A stretch of DNA of 64,000 nucleotides from JAJXWB01 sp965246795 (GTDB lineage Bacteria > Pseudomonadota > Alphaproteobacteria > Rhizobiales > Beijerinckiaceae), in contig CBDFFN010000021.1 of assembly GCA_965246795.1 (NCBI GenBank), positions 186,001 to 250,000 of the forward strand. The letters run 5' to 3'. The notes beneath the pieces were generated by a model. That model searched no databases. It had not been told where the DNA came from and worked only from the letters and a program-made list of their open reading frames with translations. This document shows, piece after piece, positions 33,685-42,223 of the stretch. The translations under genes were made by a program, and so were the position numbers. Positions within the stretch are counted from its first letter, which is position 1. The number at the start of each line of letters is the position of its first letter.

Positions 33685-34446
33685 ATGAAAGCTCTTAAAC
33701 TCTCGATAGCCGCAACTGCCATCGCGCTCGCCGGCTCCGCTATCGCAGCTGATCTGCCGTCGCGCCGTGCGCCTGCGCCCTACATTGCACCCCCGCCGGT
33801 CTTCACTTGGACGGGCTTCTACATCGGTCTCAACGCCGGTGCCGGGTTCAAGATAAACAACAATAACAACAACAACTTCCTGTTCGGCGGCAACAACAAC
33901 GGCAACAATGTCGCGTTCGTTGGCGGTGGCCAGATTGGCTACAATTGGCAGACCGGTCCGATCGTGTTCGGTTTGGAAACCGACGCGCAGTATCGTTCGT
34001 CGTTCGGCGGAAACAACAACAATTTCGCCTTCATCGGCGGCAACAACAGCCGCAACGATGGCTTCCTCGGCACGGCGCGCGCTCGTATCGGTTACTCCAT
34101 CACCCCGATGTTCATGATCTACGCCACCGGTGGTGCGGCCTACGGCAACACCTTCGCGAACAACAACAACAATAACTTCCTGTTCGGCGGCGTCGGCGGT
34201 TTTGGCAACAACCAGAACAACAGCTTCCGTGTCGGTTACACGGTCGGCGGCGGTTTGGAATACGCTTTCACCCCGAACTGGTCGGTGAAGGCCGAGTACC
34301 TGTACGTCGACCTCGGTCGCCAGAACCAGGGCTTCAACTTCGGCCTCGGTGGCGGCAACAGCCGTTCGCAGATGCACGTCGGTCGTCTCGGTGTGAACTA
34401 CAAGTTCGGCAGCGCCTACGCGGCTCCGGTCGTCGCCCGCTACTGA
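33685..34446 (+). CDS. Omp25/31-type outer-membrane beta-barrel protein with Asn-rich loops
   Basis: A 253-residue protein. The signal peptide MKALKLSIAATAIALAGSAIA is followed by ADLPSRRAPAPYIAPPPVFTWTGFYIGLNAG, the standard N-terminus of rhizobial/Brucella Omp25/31 barrels. Strand motifs include GRIGYSITPMFMIYATGGAAYG-type GTARARIGYS and VGGGLEYAFTPNWSVKAEYLYVDLG. The C-terminus VNYKFGSAYAAPVVARY ends in an aromatic residue. Extracellular loops carry runs of asparagine (INNNNNNNFLFGGNNN), which is unusual. A strong terminator follows. Role: outer-membrane structural protein. Confidence 0.88.
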   Translation: MKALKLSIAATAIALAGSAIAADLPSRRAPAPYIAPPPVFTWTGFYIGLNAGAGFKINNNNNNNFLFGGNNNGNNVAFVGGGQIGYNWQTGPIVFGLETDAQYRSSFGGNNNNFAFIGGNNSRNDGFLGTARARIGYSITPMFMIYATGGAAYGNTFANNNNNNFLFGGVGGFGNNQNNSFRVGYTVGGGLEYAFTPNWSVKAEYLYVDLGRQNQGFNFGLGGGNSRSQMHVGRLGVNYKFGSAYAAPVVARY

Positions 34447-34470
34447 TCTTCGCGAAAGCGGCTTGATCCG

Positions 34471-34504
34471 AAGGCCCGGCGCTCACGCGCCGGGCCTTTT
34501 TTTG
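34471..34504 (+). terminator. Rho-independent terminator of the Omp gene
   Basis: A 12-bp perfect stem AAGGCCCGGCGC / GCGCCGGGCCTT with a TCAC loop and a trailing T run, about 25 bp after the Omp stop. Confidence 0.92.
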
Positions 34505-35225
34505 TGTCGTGACGTGAATCAAATGATGATCCTCAAGTATCGATCGGTGGACGCGCGAAAGATATCCATCGTGGAACGGCCGGAAGTGTCGCTCGTGAGG
34601 ATCATCATCGCACTGGGCGCAAATGCCAAAACCGGTGTGGTACTTGAATGGGCGTCCGGTTAGTCGCGCAATGCGATGTGGTTTTTGAGGAAGCACGCCG
34701 GCACGACATTGCGGATTGGTGACGGCCGCGAGGCTCGGCGAACGCCAAGGCTTCATTGTGACGCGTGCCACGCCATATCATTGTAAGTTGACAGGCGGGG
34801 TACGACATACATCACGGCGCAACCTGCATTCTGCATGCAGGTTCGTTGTTCGCCCGTCAGTGCTATCCCCCTTTGTGCTGGCGGGCGTTCGGCCCGCATG
34901 CGGCGAACGGCCTAGCTGGCTAGGAAATGCAGCATGCTTCCGACGCGTAAAACAGGGCGAAGATTGCGGCCCATTATCAGAAACGCGACGGCCGGATCGT
35001 CTTCGAAAAACTTGGAGAGAGTAGGTAGGACCGGCCTCTCGGGTGACCGTAATGTCTTTGAGGCCCAGCGCCTCCCATTTCATCGCGAGCACAACGGCGC
35101 TGGATCGCCTCAATCATGCTTCGACCAGGGAAGCAGTCGGCGCTTGGGCGGCGATACGATAGCAGTCCGCATCAAGGGCCCACCTAAGCGTATTCTCTCC
35201 GAAGCGCGCCTGTAACGGCGCGACA
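34505..35225. other. Gap with no recognised gene
   Basis: About 720 bp between the Omp terminator and the hybrid kinase. Several open frames exist on both strands but none has a credible start site or family-like sequence. Possibly decayed island sequence. Confidence 0.4.
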
Positions 35226-37763
35226 TCAATCGCCTGTTTGCGCTTTCAGAGGAAATCCCGGAAGGCCGGCCCGTGGTGCCTCGATCATAGATCGGATACG
35301 GGCTGCCATATCTTCAACCGCGAATGGCTTCGTTAGAACTGCCATTCCTGGAGCTAGTTTGCCCTTACCTAGCAAAGCGTTTTCAGCATAACCCGTGATA
35401 AACAATATCTTGAGGTCGGGACGTGCCACGCGCGCGGCATCAGCCATCTGACGGCCGTTCATGCCGCCTGGCAAGCCGACATCTGAGACTAGTAAATCAA
35501 TCCGGACGTCTGACTGAAGAACCTTAAGTCCGGCCGCGCTGTCAGCCGCTTCAATCGATACATACCCTAAATCGTCAAGGATATCCGCGATCAACATTCT
35601 GACTGTTGGTTCGTCGTCGACGATTAGAACGGTCTCGCCCTGCTCCGACCGCGGGAGCATAATCGCTTTGTTAGCCTCATCTTCGTCGACAACCTCGCCG
35701 TAATGCCGCGGAAGATAGATCGTGACCGTCGTACCCTGATCGACCTCTGAATAAACGCGGACTTGGCCCCCGGACTGCTGAGCGAAACCAAAGATCATCG
35801 ACAGGCCCAGCCCGGTACCCTCCCCGATCGGCTTTGTTGTGAAGAATGGTTCGAAAACACGCGCAACAACTTCCGGTGTCATACCGGTGCCGGTATCGGT
35901 AACGGAGAGCGCCAAGTATTGGCCTTCCGGCATGTTGTGTTGACGGGCAGAACGATCGTCCATCCACTTGTTGGCGGTTTCGATGACGATTGAACCACCG
36001 TCCGGCATCGCATCGCGCGCATTGATGCACAGATTCAGCAGGGCGTTCTCGAGTTGCGGCGGATCGACCAAGGCCGGCCAAACCCCTGCAGCGCCGACGA
36101 CCTCAATCTGAATCTCCGGTCCCACGGTGCGCTGGATCATTTCTTGGATGTCGAGCGCCAGCCGGTTCACGTTGGTTGGCTTGGGATCGAGCGTCTGCCG
36201 GCGCGAAAACGCGAGTAGCCGGTGCGTCAGCGCGGCGGCACGCTTCGCCGCACCTTGCGCAGCCGCCATATAACGTTCGACCTCCTTGAATCGTCCTTGC
36301 TGTAGGCGGATTTGCATCAGCTCGAGCGAGCCGGAAATGCCGGCCAGCAGATTGTTAAAATCGTGCGCAAGTCCGCCAGTAAGCTGTCCAACCGCCTCCA
36401 TCTTCTGAGATTGGCGCAGAGCCTCCTGCGTAACCGTCAGCTCAGATTGCGCACGCAAACGGTCCGAGATGTCCTTTGCGTAGTGAAACGCGCCGATCAA
36501 CTGCCCCTTCTCGTCGCGTAAGGGCGAGTACGACACCTCCCATGCGGGTTTAGCGAGATCGGGGTTGCCGAACTCCTCTGTGACAGTGAACGTCTCGCCT
36601 GTCAGTGCCCGCGCCATGAAGCCGCGGATCACATGCCCCTGGTCTCGCGGAAACAGGTCCGGAAAAACTTCACCGAGCCGAACGCGATGGCCAAAGATTC
36701 GATAAAACTCGTTGCTGTGGGCCACGTTGAAAGCAATCAGCCGAAAATTCGTATCGAACGCACAGATTGGCGCAGCGCTCGACGCAACAATATCGCCGTA
36801 CAAACGCACCGCGGCTGTGCGTTCCTGCACCTGCTTTTCGAGAGTCGCGTTCAGCTCCCGCAACTCTTCCTCGCCTTGTCTTAGACGTTCCTCAGTCTGT
36901 TTTCGGATCGTGATATCTATCGCGGTGCCGAGCGCCCGCACGCAACGTCCAGCGTCGTCGAAAAGTGCTCCACCCTTCGCTTCGACCCACCGGAGCCGCC
37001 GGTCTTCCTTGCCGATCGTGCGATACTCGACATCATACGTTGCGCGTTTGTCAGGATCGATCGCGGATGCAAACGCAGCGTTGGTCCGTTCGTAGTCTTG
37101 CGGATGAAGGCCCGCAAAGAAGTCCGCCATACTGACCGGCACGCCTGGCGAGATACCGAACATCGACCTCGTCCGATCGGACCAGGTCAAAACATCGGTC
37201 GTGATATCGAGGTCCCATGTTCCGATGTCGGCCGCTTCCGTGGAAAGCCGCAGTGACTCTTCGCTGAACTCCAGACGTTGTTGGTTGGCGTGTCGTTCGG
37301 CCGTCAGTGCCGCATTCTCGCCTTCCAAAGCGACCAATCGCTCACGCTCGATCGTCACGTCATACTGAGATGCGAAGAAATAAGTGAGCTTACCTTCGGC
37401 ATCAAAGACTGGCGAAATCAGCAGGCGATTCCAGAAGCGCTCGCCGTTCTTTTTGTAATTGAGGAGATCGACCTCGATCGCTTCCCGGCGTTCGATTGCT
37501 ATGCGGATGCGGTCGATGTCATTGCGGTTCGTATCCTGGCCCTGAAGAAACCGGCAGTTATTGGAAAGGATTTCGTCGCGGCTATAGCCGGTCAGCTTGG
37601 AGAAAGCCGCATTGACGAAGACGATCGGGTTGTCAGGCAAATGCGGATCAGTGATCAGCATCGGCATGCGTGTCGCGCGAACGGCGGCCGCGAAGGGATC
37701 GTTGCTCGGATCAGCACGAACCATCTCGGCATCGATACGGTCGTGTTCGCGGCTATTCGTCAA
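35226..37763 (-). CDS. LOV-domain blue-light hybrid histidine kinase
   Basis: 845 residues. A LOV domain at ~25-135 has the photoactive-cysteine motif NNCRFLQGQDT, an Asn pair in LLNYKKNGERFWNRL and the flavin-contacting Gln in FFASQYDVT. Two PAS domains follow (~165-290 with WDLDITTDVLTWSDR; ~310-435). The HisKA phospho-acceptor is in GGLAHDFNNLLAGISGSLELM (~460), and HATPase boxes include NLCINARDAM, VTDTGTGM and GEGTGLGLSM. A C-terminal receiver has VDDEPTVR and phospho-Asp in LLVSDVGLPG. The protein should be a cytoplasmic blue-light-regulated kinase with its own receiver. The start is TTG at 37763 or ATG at 37724. No HTH is present, so a partner regulator is expected. Confidence 0.92.
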   Translation of the reverse strand: MTNSREHDRIDAEMVRADPSNDPFAAAVRATRMPMLITDPHLPDNPIVFVNAAFSKLTGYSRDEILSNNCRFLQGQDTNRNDIDRIRIAIERREAIEVDLLNYKKNGERFWNRLLISPVFDAEGKLTYFFASQYDVTIERERLVALEGENAALTAERHANQQRLEFSEESLRLSTEAADIGTWDLDITTDVLTWSDRTRSMFGISPGVPVSMADFFAGLHPQDYERTNAAFASAIDPDKRATYDVEYRTIGKEDRRLRWVEAKGGALFDDAGRCVRALGTAIDITIRKQTEERLRQGEEELRELNATLEKQVQERTAAVRLYGDIVASSAAPICAFDTNFRLIAFNVAHSNEFYRIFGHRVRLGEVFPDLFPRDQGHVIRGFMARALTGETFTVTEEFGNPDLAKPAWEVSYSPLRDEKGQLIGAFHYAKDISDRLRAQSELTVTQEALRQSQKMEAVGQLTGGLAHDFNNLLAGISGSLELMQIRLQQGRFKEVERYMAAAQGAAKRAAALTHRLLAFSRRQTLDPKPTNVNRLALDIQEMIQRTVGPEIQIEVVGAAGVWPALVDPPQLENALLNLCINARDAMPDGGSIVIETANKWMDDRSARQHNMPEGQYLALSVTDTGTGMTPEVVARVFEPFFTTKPIGEGTGLGLSMIFGFAQQSGGQVRVYSEVDQGTTVTIYLPRHYGEVVDEDEANKAIMLPRSEQGETVLIVDDEPTVRMLIADILDDLGYVSIEAADSAAGLKVLQSDVRIDLLVSDVGLPGGMNGRQMADAARVARPDLKILFITGYAENALLGKGKLAPGMAVLTKPFAVEDMAARIRSMIEAPRAGLPGFPLKAQTGD

Positions 37764-37993
37764 AGCGTTGTCGCTCTAAGCCTACCACTCGATTGGATGC
37801 TATTGGCTGGTTGGCAAGGCTTGGTGCCGGACCGCATGTTCGTCTTTACGTCACGCACATAGAAGCGTCAGTAGAACGGGCCTTCAAGCTTGAGCGCTGA
37901 TTGTCGCAGCTCCGATCCGCCCGGTTCCAGGGATTTCGAATCCCGCCTTACGTTCTGGTTTCGTTCACGGGTGTTTACTGACGTGCGCATCCT

Positions 37994-38340
37994 ATGGACG
38001 GCGACGGCCTTGGAGCGTTTCCCTTTGTCGTCGTTCGTCTCGGCTGCCGGCATTGCAAGCGCACGGGCAGCTATCGTCTTAACCGGCTGGCGGCGAAGTA
38101 TAGCGCTGAAATCACGATGCCGGAATTGCTCGACCGGCGGCAGCGGACTGTCCCTATCGCTTCGACCGCAAGCCGCGAAAATATTCGGCGAACTGCGTCG
38201 CGCGGTTCGTCAACCTCGATGACCCTCGACCGCCGCCGGACTTTCCGCCGGCTGTTGGTGGAAGAAAGCTGAGGCTGGTTGCAAAGAAGGTGAGACATGG
38301 CAGCGATGACATACTACGTGGTCCTTCCGTTCGTCCGTGA
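37994..38340 (+). pseudogene. Frameshifted zinc-ribbon-like hypothetical gene
   Basis: Two frames join into one sensible protein. The first encodes MDGDGLGAFPFVVVRLGCRH then CKRTGSYRLNRLAAKYSAEI and TMPELLDR up to about 38136; the second, from 38140, gives AADCPYRFDRKPRKYSANCVARFVNLDDP. One missing base near 38136-38139 restores continuity. The CxxC near residue 23 and later cysteines suggest a zinc ribbon, as in common rhizobial hypothetical proteins. It is broken by mutation or by a sequencing error. Its 3' end overlaps the next gene. Confidence 0.55.
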
Positions 38341-38557
38341 CGATGAAACGGGCGAGCTGGTTGCCGAGGAAGGTCAGGAAGCACCGTCCGAACATTCGGC
38401 GATGTCACGCGCTCGCGCAATGATCGGTCGCAAGGCTGGCGCCGTAGCCTTCCGGCGCACTGGTGACCCTGCGCTCGGCGACTTCGACGATGCAGTGATC
38501 CTTGGCCGCTATGGTGAGACGCCGAGCGATCTGACGGGTGCGGATGCTTTCAGATAG
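38297..38557 (+). CDS. Small hypothetical protein
   Basis: An 86-residue protein: MAAMTYYVVLPFVRDDETGE with a middle HSAMSRARAMIGRKAGAVAFRRTGDPALGDFDDAVILGRYG. The pattern looks like a small rhizobial hypothetical family with a strand-helix-strand fold. AAGGTGAG lies before the ATG at 38297. It follows the frameshifted zinc-ribbon gene with overlap, so the two probably formed an operon. Function unknown. Confidence 0.7.
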   Translation: MAAMTYYVVLPFVRDDETGELVAEEGQEAPSEHSAMSRARAMIGRKAGAVAFRRTGDPALGDFDDAVILGRYGETPSDLTGADAFR

Positions 38558-38622
38558 TCGTGACCTCAGCGGCCGGCCGATTACGCAGTGCGGATATGTC
38601 TTATCCGCACTGTTCAATCCGA

Positions 38623-39012
38623 CTACTTTTGCGACGCACTATCGATCGACGCCGTGAGCCGAACGATCTCCTCGTTGAGAGCGTCCCGCTGTCTCTGCAA
38701 TGCTGCAACCTTCTGCATTCGCTCCTTAGCGTCAGCGGCTGGTCTTGGCATGCGGCCAGTAGCGAGCATCTCGCGAATCTCGTTGACCGACAGACCGACC
38801 AACCGTGCGCGCACAATTGCTGCGACACGGGACTGCTGGACGTCGTTGTAAAGGCGCCTGGTGCCGCGCCGCATGGGCTGCAGGAGGCCTTGATCCTCGT
38901 AGAAGCGTAGAAAGCGTGGCGTCACTTCGAACCGTCTCGCGAGGTCGCTAATCGAGCAAAGCGTTCCGGTTGCGTCGCTTGGCTCTCCACGCCGCTCTTC
39001 AGAACGAACCAT
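38623..39012 (-). CDS. MerR-family transcriptional regulator (distal gene of the luxI operon)
   Basis: A 129-residue regulator. The winged HTH is clear: CSISDLARRFEVTPRFLRFYEDQGLLQPMRRGTRRLYNDVQQSR (residues ~18-62), followed by IVRARLVGLSVNEIREML and a C-terminal coiled coil (MQKVAALQRQRDALNEEIVRLTASID) for dimerisation. There are no metal-binding cysteines, so it is not a metal sensor. The ATG at 39012 gives family length. It lies 58 bp downstream of the GrlR-like gene and is probably the last gene of the luxI transcript. A paralogue lies at 43.5 kb. Confidence 0.85.
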   Translation of the reverse strand: MVRSEERRGEPSDATGTLCSISDLARRFEVTPRFLRFYEDQGLLQPMRRGTRRLYNDVQQSRVAAIVRARLVGLSVNEIREMLATGRMPRPAADAKERMQKVAALQRQRDALNEEIVRLTASIDSASQK

Positions 39013-39070
39013 CAAAAAACTTCTTGTCGAGTCGACATAAATAGGCGCGGTCGGGCTGATGCATCTGCGG

Positions 39071-39394
39071 CTACTTTTCGCAAATGATTGAAAGAGACAG
39101 GCGATGCCTGTCCGGCTCACAGCTTTCGACCTCGATCTCATTGACGGAATGCGATCCTTCGAAGGCGACTCTCGCCGGCGCGCGCATCGCGTGCAGAAGG
39201 CCAGGGATCGCCGATCTGCCTTGGGACCGCAGGGTCATGCGGACACAATCGTTGATGCACTCGTACTCGCCAGTGAAAATCAACGCATTGTCGCCGGCGA
39301 AAACGCGTCCACTATGTATGAAGGCGGCTCCAGCGAAGCTATGTTCACCGCACGTCCGAGTGAGTTGATAGAACCCGGCTGTTATTCCGCTCAT
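39071..39394 (-). CDS. GrlR-like small protein
   Basis: A 107-residue protein: MSGITAGFYQLTRTCGEHSF, then GAAFIHSGRVFAGDNALIFTGEYECINDCVRM. This resembles the GrlR-like beta-barrel pattern (G-x-Y ... G-G-D ... Y-x-G-x-Y) known from the regulator that represses GrlA in enteropathogens, and annotated in many rhizobia. No type III secretion genes are in the window. It begins 26 bp after the P450 stop, so it is probably co-transcribed with luxI and the P450. The family match is by eye and moderate. Confidence 0.5.
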   Translation of the reverse strand: MSGITAGFYQLTRTCGEHSFAGAAFIHSGRVFAGDNALIFTGEYECINDCVRMTLRSQGRSAIPGLLHAMRAPARVAFEGSHSVNEIEVESCEPDRHRLSLSIICEK

Positions 39395-39420
39395 CGCATC
39401 GATCCCTTTCTTGGAAGCCG

Positions 39421-40716
39421 TCAACTGGCCAGAGGAGTGGCCGGCATAACTCGCGATGAAGTCGGCGGAGCTGGCTGAACTTCGACGATGATCCGGGGCG
39501 GTTGCAGCGTCACTGAACCGACAGGCCGGAGATCGTCTGGAAAGCTCTTCAGATCGAAAGCTCCTGCAAACTCTAATACGATGAGCTGCATTTCGAGCAT
39601 CGCGAGGCCCATGCCGACGCAAGCTCGCGGCCCGGTGCCAAAAGGAATGAAATGTCGAGAGCCGTAGTCGCGATCGATGCGAAAGGCTTCCGGATCATCC
39701 CAGTGCCGAGGATCGCGGTGAAATAGCCAAGGACAGATCATCATTACGGAGCCGCGGCGGAGCTGCTGGCCCGCAAATGACATATCTTTCTGCGCTTCTC
39801 GGACGTACCACCAACCCGACGGATAGAGGCGTAGGCATTCCTTCACGAATGCGCTGCTGATAGCGGCGTCTTTCAGACTTGCGCTCGACATCTCGCCATC
39901 GCGTGAAGCCTCGATAGCTTCGTCGCGTATTGCATCGAGGAGAGCCGGATCGGACGAGAGGTGATGCAGTATCCAGGCAATGCCGGCCGCGGTCGTGTGA
40001 TGGCCTGCGAGCAAAAGGGCAAGAACTTCGTCGCAGAGCTCGTCATCGGCGAGGCCTGCCTGGCTGAGGACCTCCACCGCAGACGTATGTGCAACCCGGT
40101 CACGGACCCGCCGTACAATGTCCAGCATTGCTGACCGCGCCTGCGCTCGTTGCCGTTCGCGTCGCTTTCGTTCCCACGGTAAGAGTGGCAATAGCCGAAA
40201 CATTTCATCGGAAATGTCGTTTTCGACGGTCTTCACGGCCAACACGATCGTCTGCTCGTCGGCGTCGCTAAGGACATTCTGTCCAAAGACTGCGACCATC
40301 ACCAAGCGCAGTGCCAAAGTCGCACCTAGCTCGCGCGCGTCGAAGCGTTTCACATACGCAGCGTGCGCTAGCGACGATCGAACTTCTGCGGCCAATTCGG
40401 GAAGCAAGCGCTCGACCGCTCCACGAGCGAGGATCGCATGCAGCGCGCCTCGCCTTTCCCGGTGTTGCGGGCCGCTCATTGTCATCGAGCTGTCGCCCAT
40501 AATTGGTCGCAGCTTCGCTATGTGGGCGCCCTTATCGAATGATGTCTCTTCGGCTCTCGTGATCTGGCGCGCCAGAGAAGGGTCTACCACGAGGTAATAG
40601 GGCGTCGGTCCAAGATGCAGACGCGACAGGCCGCTGGTCGTAGCTACGCCGCGGTCCAGCACGAAAGTCAGGGGATCACGCCGAAAGGCTTTTACGTCCG
40701 AGAACCAATGAGGCAT
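39421..40716 (-). CDS. Cytochrome P450 overlapping luxI
   Basis: A 431-residue P450. Motifs: ExxR in VKECLRLYPSGWWYVREA; heme-binding FGTGPRACVGMGLAMLE with the cysteine thiolate; I-helix LLAGHHTTAAGIAWIL, where the usual acidic residue before Thr-Thr is histidine. The ATG at 40716 lies 41 bp inside the end of luxI, which suggests coupling. No membrane anchor is visible, so it is a soluble bacterial P450 that needs external ferredoxin and reductase, absent here. It may oxidise the AHL or another quorum-controlled metabolite; this is inference. Confidence 0.92.
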   Translation of the reverse strand: MPHWFSDVKAFRRDPLTFVLDRGVATTSGLSRLHLGPTPYYLVVDPSLARQITRAEETSFDKGAHIAKLRPIMGDSSMTMSGPQHRERRGALHAILARGAVERLLPELAAEVRSSLAHAAYVKRFDARELGATLALRLVMVAVFGQNVLSDADEQTIVLAVKTVENDISDEMFRLLPLLPWERKRRERQRAQARSAMLDIVRRVRDRVAHTSAVEVLSQAGLADDELCDEVLALLLAGHHTTAAGIAWILHHLSSDPALLDAIRDEAIEASRDGEMSSASLKDAAISSAFVKECLRLYPSGWWYVREAQKDMSFAGQQLRRGSVMMICPWLFHRDPRHWDDPEAFRIDRDYGSRHFIPFGTGPRACVGMGLAMLEMQLIVLEFAGAFDLKSFPDDLRPVGSVTLQPPRIIVEVQPAPPTSSRVMPATPLAS

Positions 40717-41329
40717 CGACGATCTCCGCGTCCGAGACGCTGGCAAGTAGATTGCGATAGCGAGCGCCCTGTTGGTCTGAGAGTGCGATCTCGCCGGCGA
40801 GGATTGTGATCGGCCGTCCTGCGGCGTTCCGGCCAATCGTTATCGGCGGCCCGTACCGACGCGTGCGTATGCCGATGAGACGGAGAAAGCGTTCGTGCGG
40901 CTCGTCGGCGAGGGCGACAAGCGACGACGCGCTCCGTGCCAGAGCGAAAGAGAACATTGCTCCGTAGAGCTGGCGAGTCAGGCCGAAGTGATCACCGGTA
41001 GCGAGGACCCCGAACCGGCTAATCTCCCACGCGTCTTGGCGATTCGGGTATGGCCGCAGCGTCGCCGCTTCCGGAAAGAGAGCTTCCGCTAGGCAAGGTT
41101 GATCTGTCCTATTGGCGCGGAAGCACCCTATGATCTGTTCGCCCCTGGATAGCGTGCAATAGACGGTGTCGGCGCGGTCAAATTGGTCCCGCTCGCAACC
41201 GTCCTCGCTCTCCAGCACCCAACCAAGATGTTCAATGAAGAGGGTCGAACGGAAGGCGTAGATCGCCTGAAGCCAATCAGCGTCAGCGTTGCCGTCACCA
41301 AAACGTATAAATGTTAAATGACTGCGCAT
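40676..41329 (-). CDS. luxI: Acyl-homoserine-lactone synthase (LuxI family)
   Basis: A 217-residue LuxI-family enzyme that makes an N-acyl-homoserine lactone from SAM and an acyl donor. The conserved residues are all visible in order: Arg and Phe/Trp in AFRSTLFIEHLGWVLE, Asp pair in CERDQFDRADTVY, Arg in GCFRANR, Phe in EALFPEA, and Glu-x-x-Arg in WEISRFGVL. The ATG at 41329 gives a normal N-terminus. A divergent luxR lies 82 bp away. The downstream P450 overlaps its end. The acyl chain cannot be predicted by eye. Confidence 0.95.
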   Translation of the reverse strand: MRSHLTFIRFGDGNADADWLQAIYAFRSTLFIEHLGWVLESEDGCERDQFDRADTVYCTLSRGEQIIGCFRANRTDQPCLAEALFPEAATLRPYPNRQDAWEISRFGVLATGDHFGLTRQLYGAMFSFALARSASSLVALADEPHERFLRLIGIRTRRYGPPITIGRNAAGRPITILAGEIALSDQQGARYRNLLASVSDAEIVDASLVLGRKSLSA

Positions 41330-41411
41330 TGCCGTCGTTTCCGCGATCTCGGAAGACTTTACGGAAGGCCGCGCTTGCCTTGATATACCCAAAAATAGGG
41401 AGGCCCGCTCG
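41330..41411. promoter_or_regulatory. luxI-luxR divergent intergenic region, possible lux box
   Basis: The 82-bp gap must hold both promoters. An imperfect dyad CCC-AAAAATA-GGG at 41388-41400 is the only palindrome-like element seen and could be a regulator site, although it is far from the classical lux box and overlaps the luxR ribosome site (GGGAGG at 41398). Confidence 0.3.
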
Positions 41412-42215
41412 TTGGACGTGAAGCAACTCCTGCATGCAACTACCGAATTGGATTCGGTTGAAGCGCTCCGTCAGCAAATGCAGAGCGTCATCCAAAATCT
41501 CGGATTCGAAAGCTTCACTTTTGTCGACACGGGAGACCGGGTTTCGCGCGTGCCTTTCTATCTCGGCACTGCTTCAGATGCGTGGCAGACAGCGTACAAG
41601 GACAACGATTTCGTCGCTGTCGATCCGTACATACACATGGCGCGACGATCCAATTTGCCATTCGTGTGGGGCACGTTGCCAAAGATTGCTTCGCGAGGCG
41701 GACGCGTGGCTGGCGCCGGCCGTCTTTTCGATGCAGTCCGGGACTTCGGCTATACGGATGGCCTTGTCATACCGCTTCACTTTCGCGACCCATTAGGACG
41801 CCCGGCATCGGGTCTTGTTTCATTTATTTGGACCCGTACGCCGCGGGAATATGCGAAGATGCTGCAAGAGCATCGCATCGACCTTCACATCTTCGCGTAT
41901 TACTGGACCCAGCGACTTATCGACGTTCACGCCGGTGAGCAGCGGGACAAATCGCCGATCACGAGCTTCAGGCTAAGCGGCGATGCAAAACTGACCGATC
42001 GCGAGCGGGAAGTTCTTCAACACTCTGCGTGGGGAAAGACATCGAAGGATATCGCGGCGCTTCTCGAAATCGCGGAAAGCACGGTTGACCAGCATTTCAA
42101 GACTATTGCCTCGAAATTATCGGCCGCCACGCGCACGCACGCGGTAAGCTTGGCTATCTCGGCGCGACTCATTGATCCGCCAGCGATCATTTACGGTGAA
42201 ATCTTACGCGATTGA
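41412..42215 (+). CDS. luxR: LuxR-family quorum-sensing regulator
   Basis: A 267-residue regulator with an autoinducer-binding domain (residues ~15-170) and a GerE-type HTH (~200-260). Ligand-pocket residues are visible as W-x-x-x-Y and Asp-Pro in AWQTAYKDNDFVAVDPYIHMA, and a Trp-Gly in FVWG. The HTH reads LTDREREVLQHSAWGKTSKDIAALLEIAESTVDQHFKTIASKL. It starts with TTG at 41412, 8 bp after GGGAGG. It is divergent from luxI and probably controls it. The next NDT-type gene starts 8 bp after its stop, so the two are likely co-transcribed. Confidence 0.95.
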   Translation: MDVKQLLHATTELDSVEALRQQMQSVIQNLGFESFTFVDTGDRVSRVPFYLGTASDAWQTAYKDNDFVAVDPYIHMARRSNLPFVWGTLPKIASRGGRVAGAGRLFDAVRDFGYTDGLVIPLHFRDPLGRPASGLVSFIWTRTPREYAKMLQEHRIDLHIFAYYWTQRLIDVHAGEQRDKSPITSFRLSGDAKLTDREREVLQHSAWGKTSKDIAALLEIAESTVDQHFKTIASKLSAATRTHAVSLAISARLIDPPAIIYGEILRD

Positions 42216-42223
42216 GGAAGACC

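Noticed and set aside
41388..41400. CCC-N7-GGG dyad as a definite lux box
   Set aside because: It lacks the usual ACCTG/CAGGT-type arms and includes part of the luxR ribosome site; kept only as a weak candidate.
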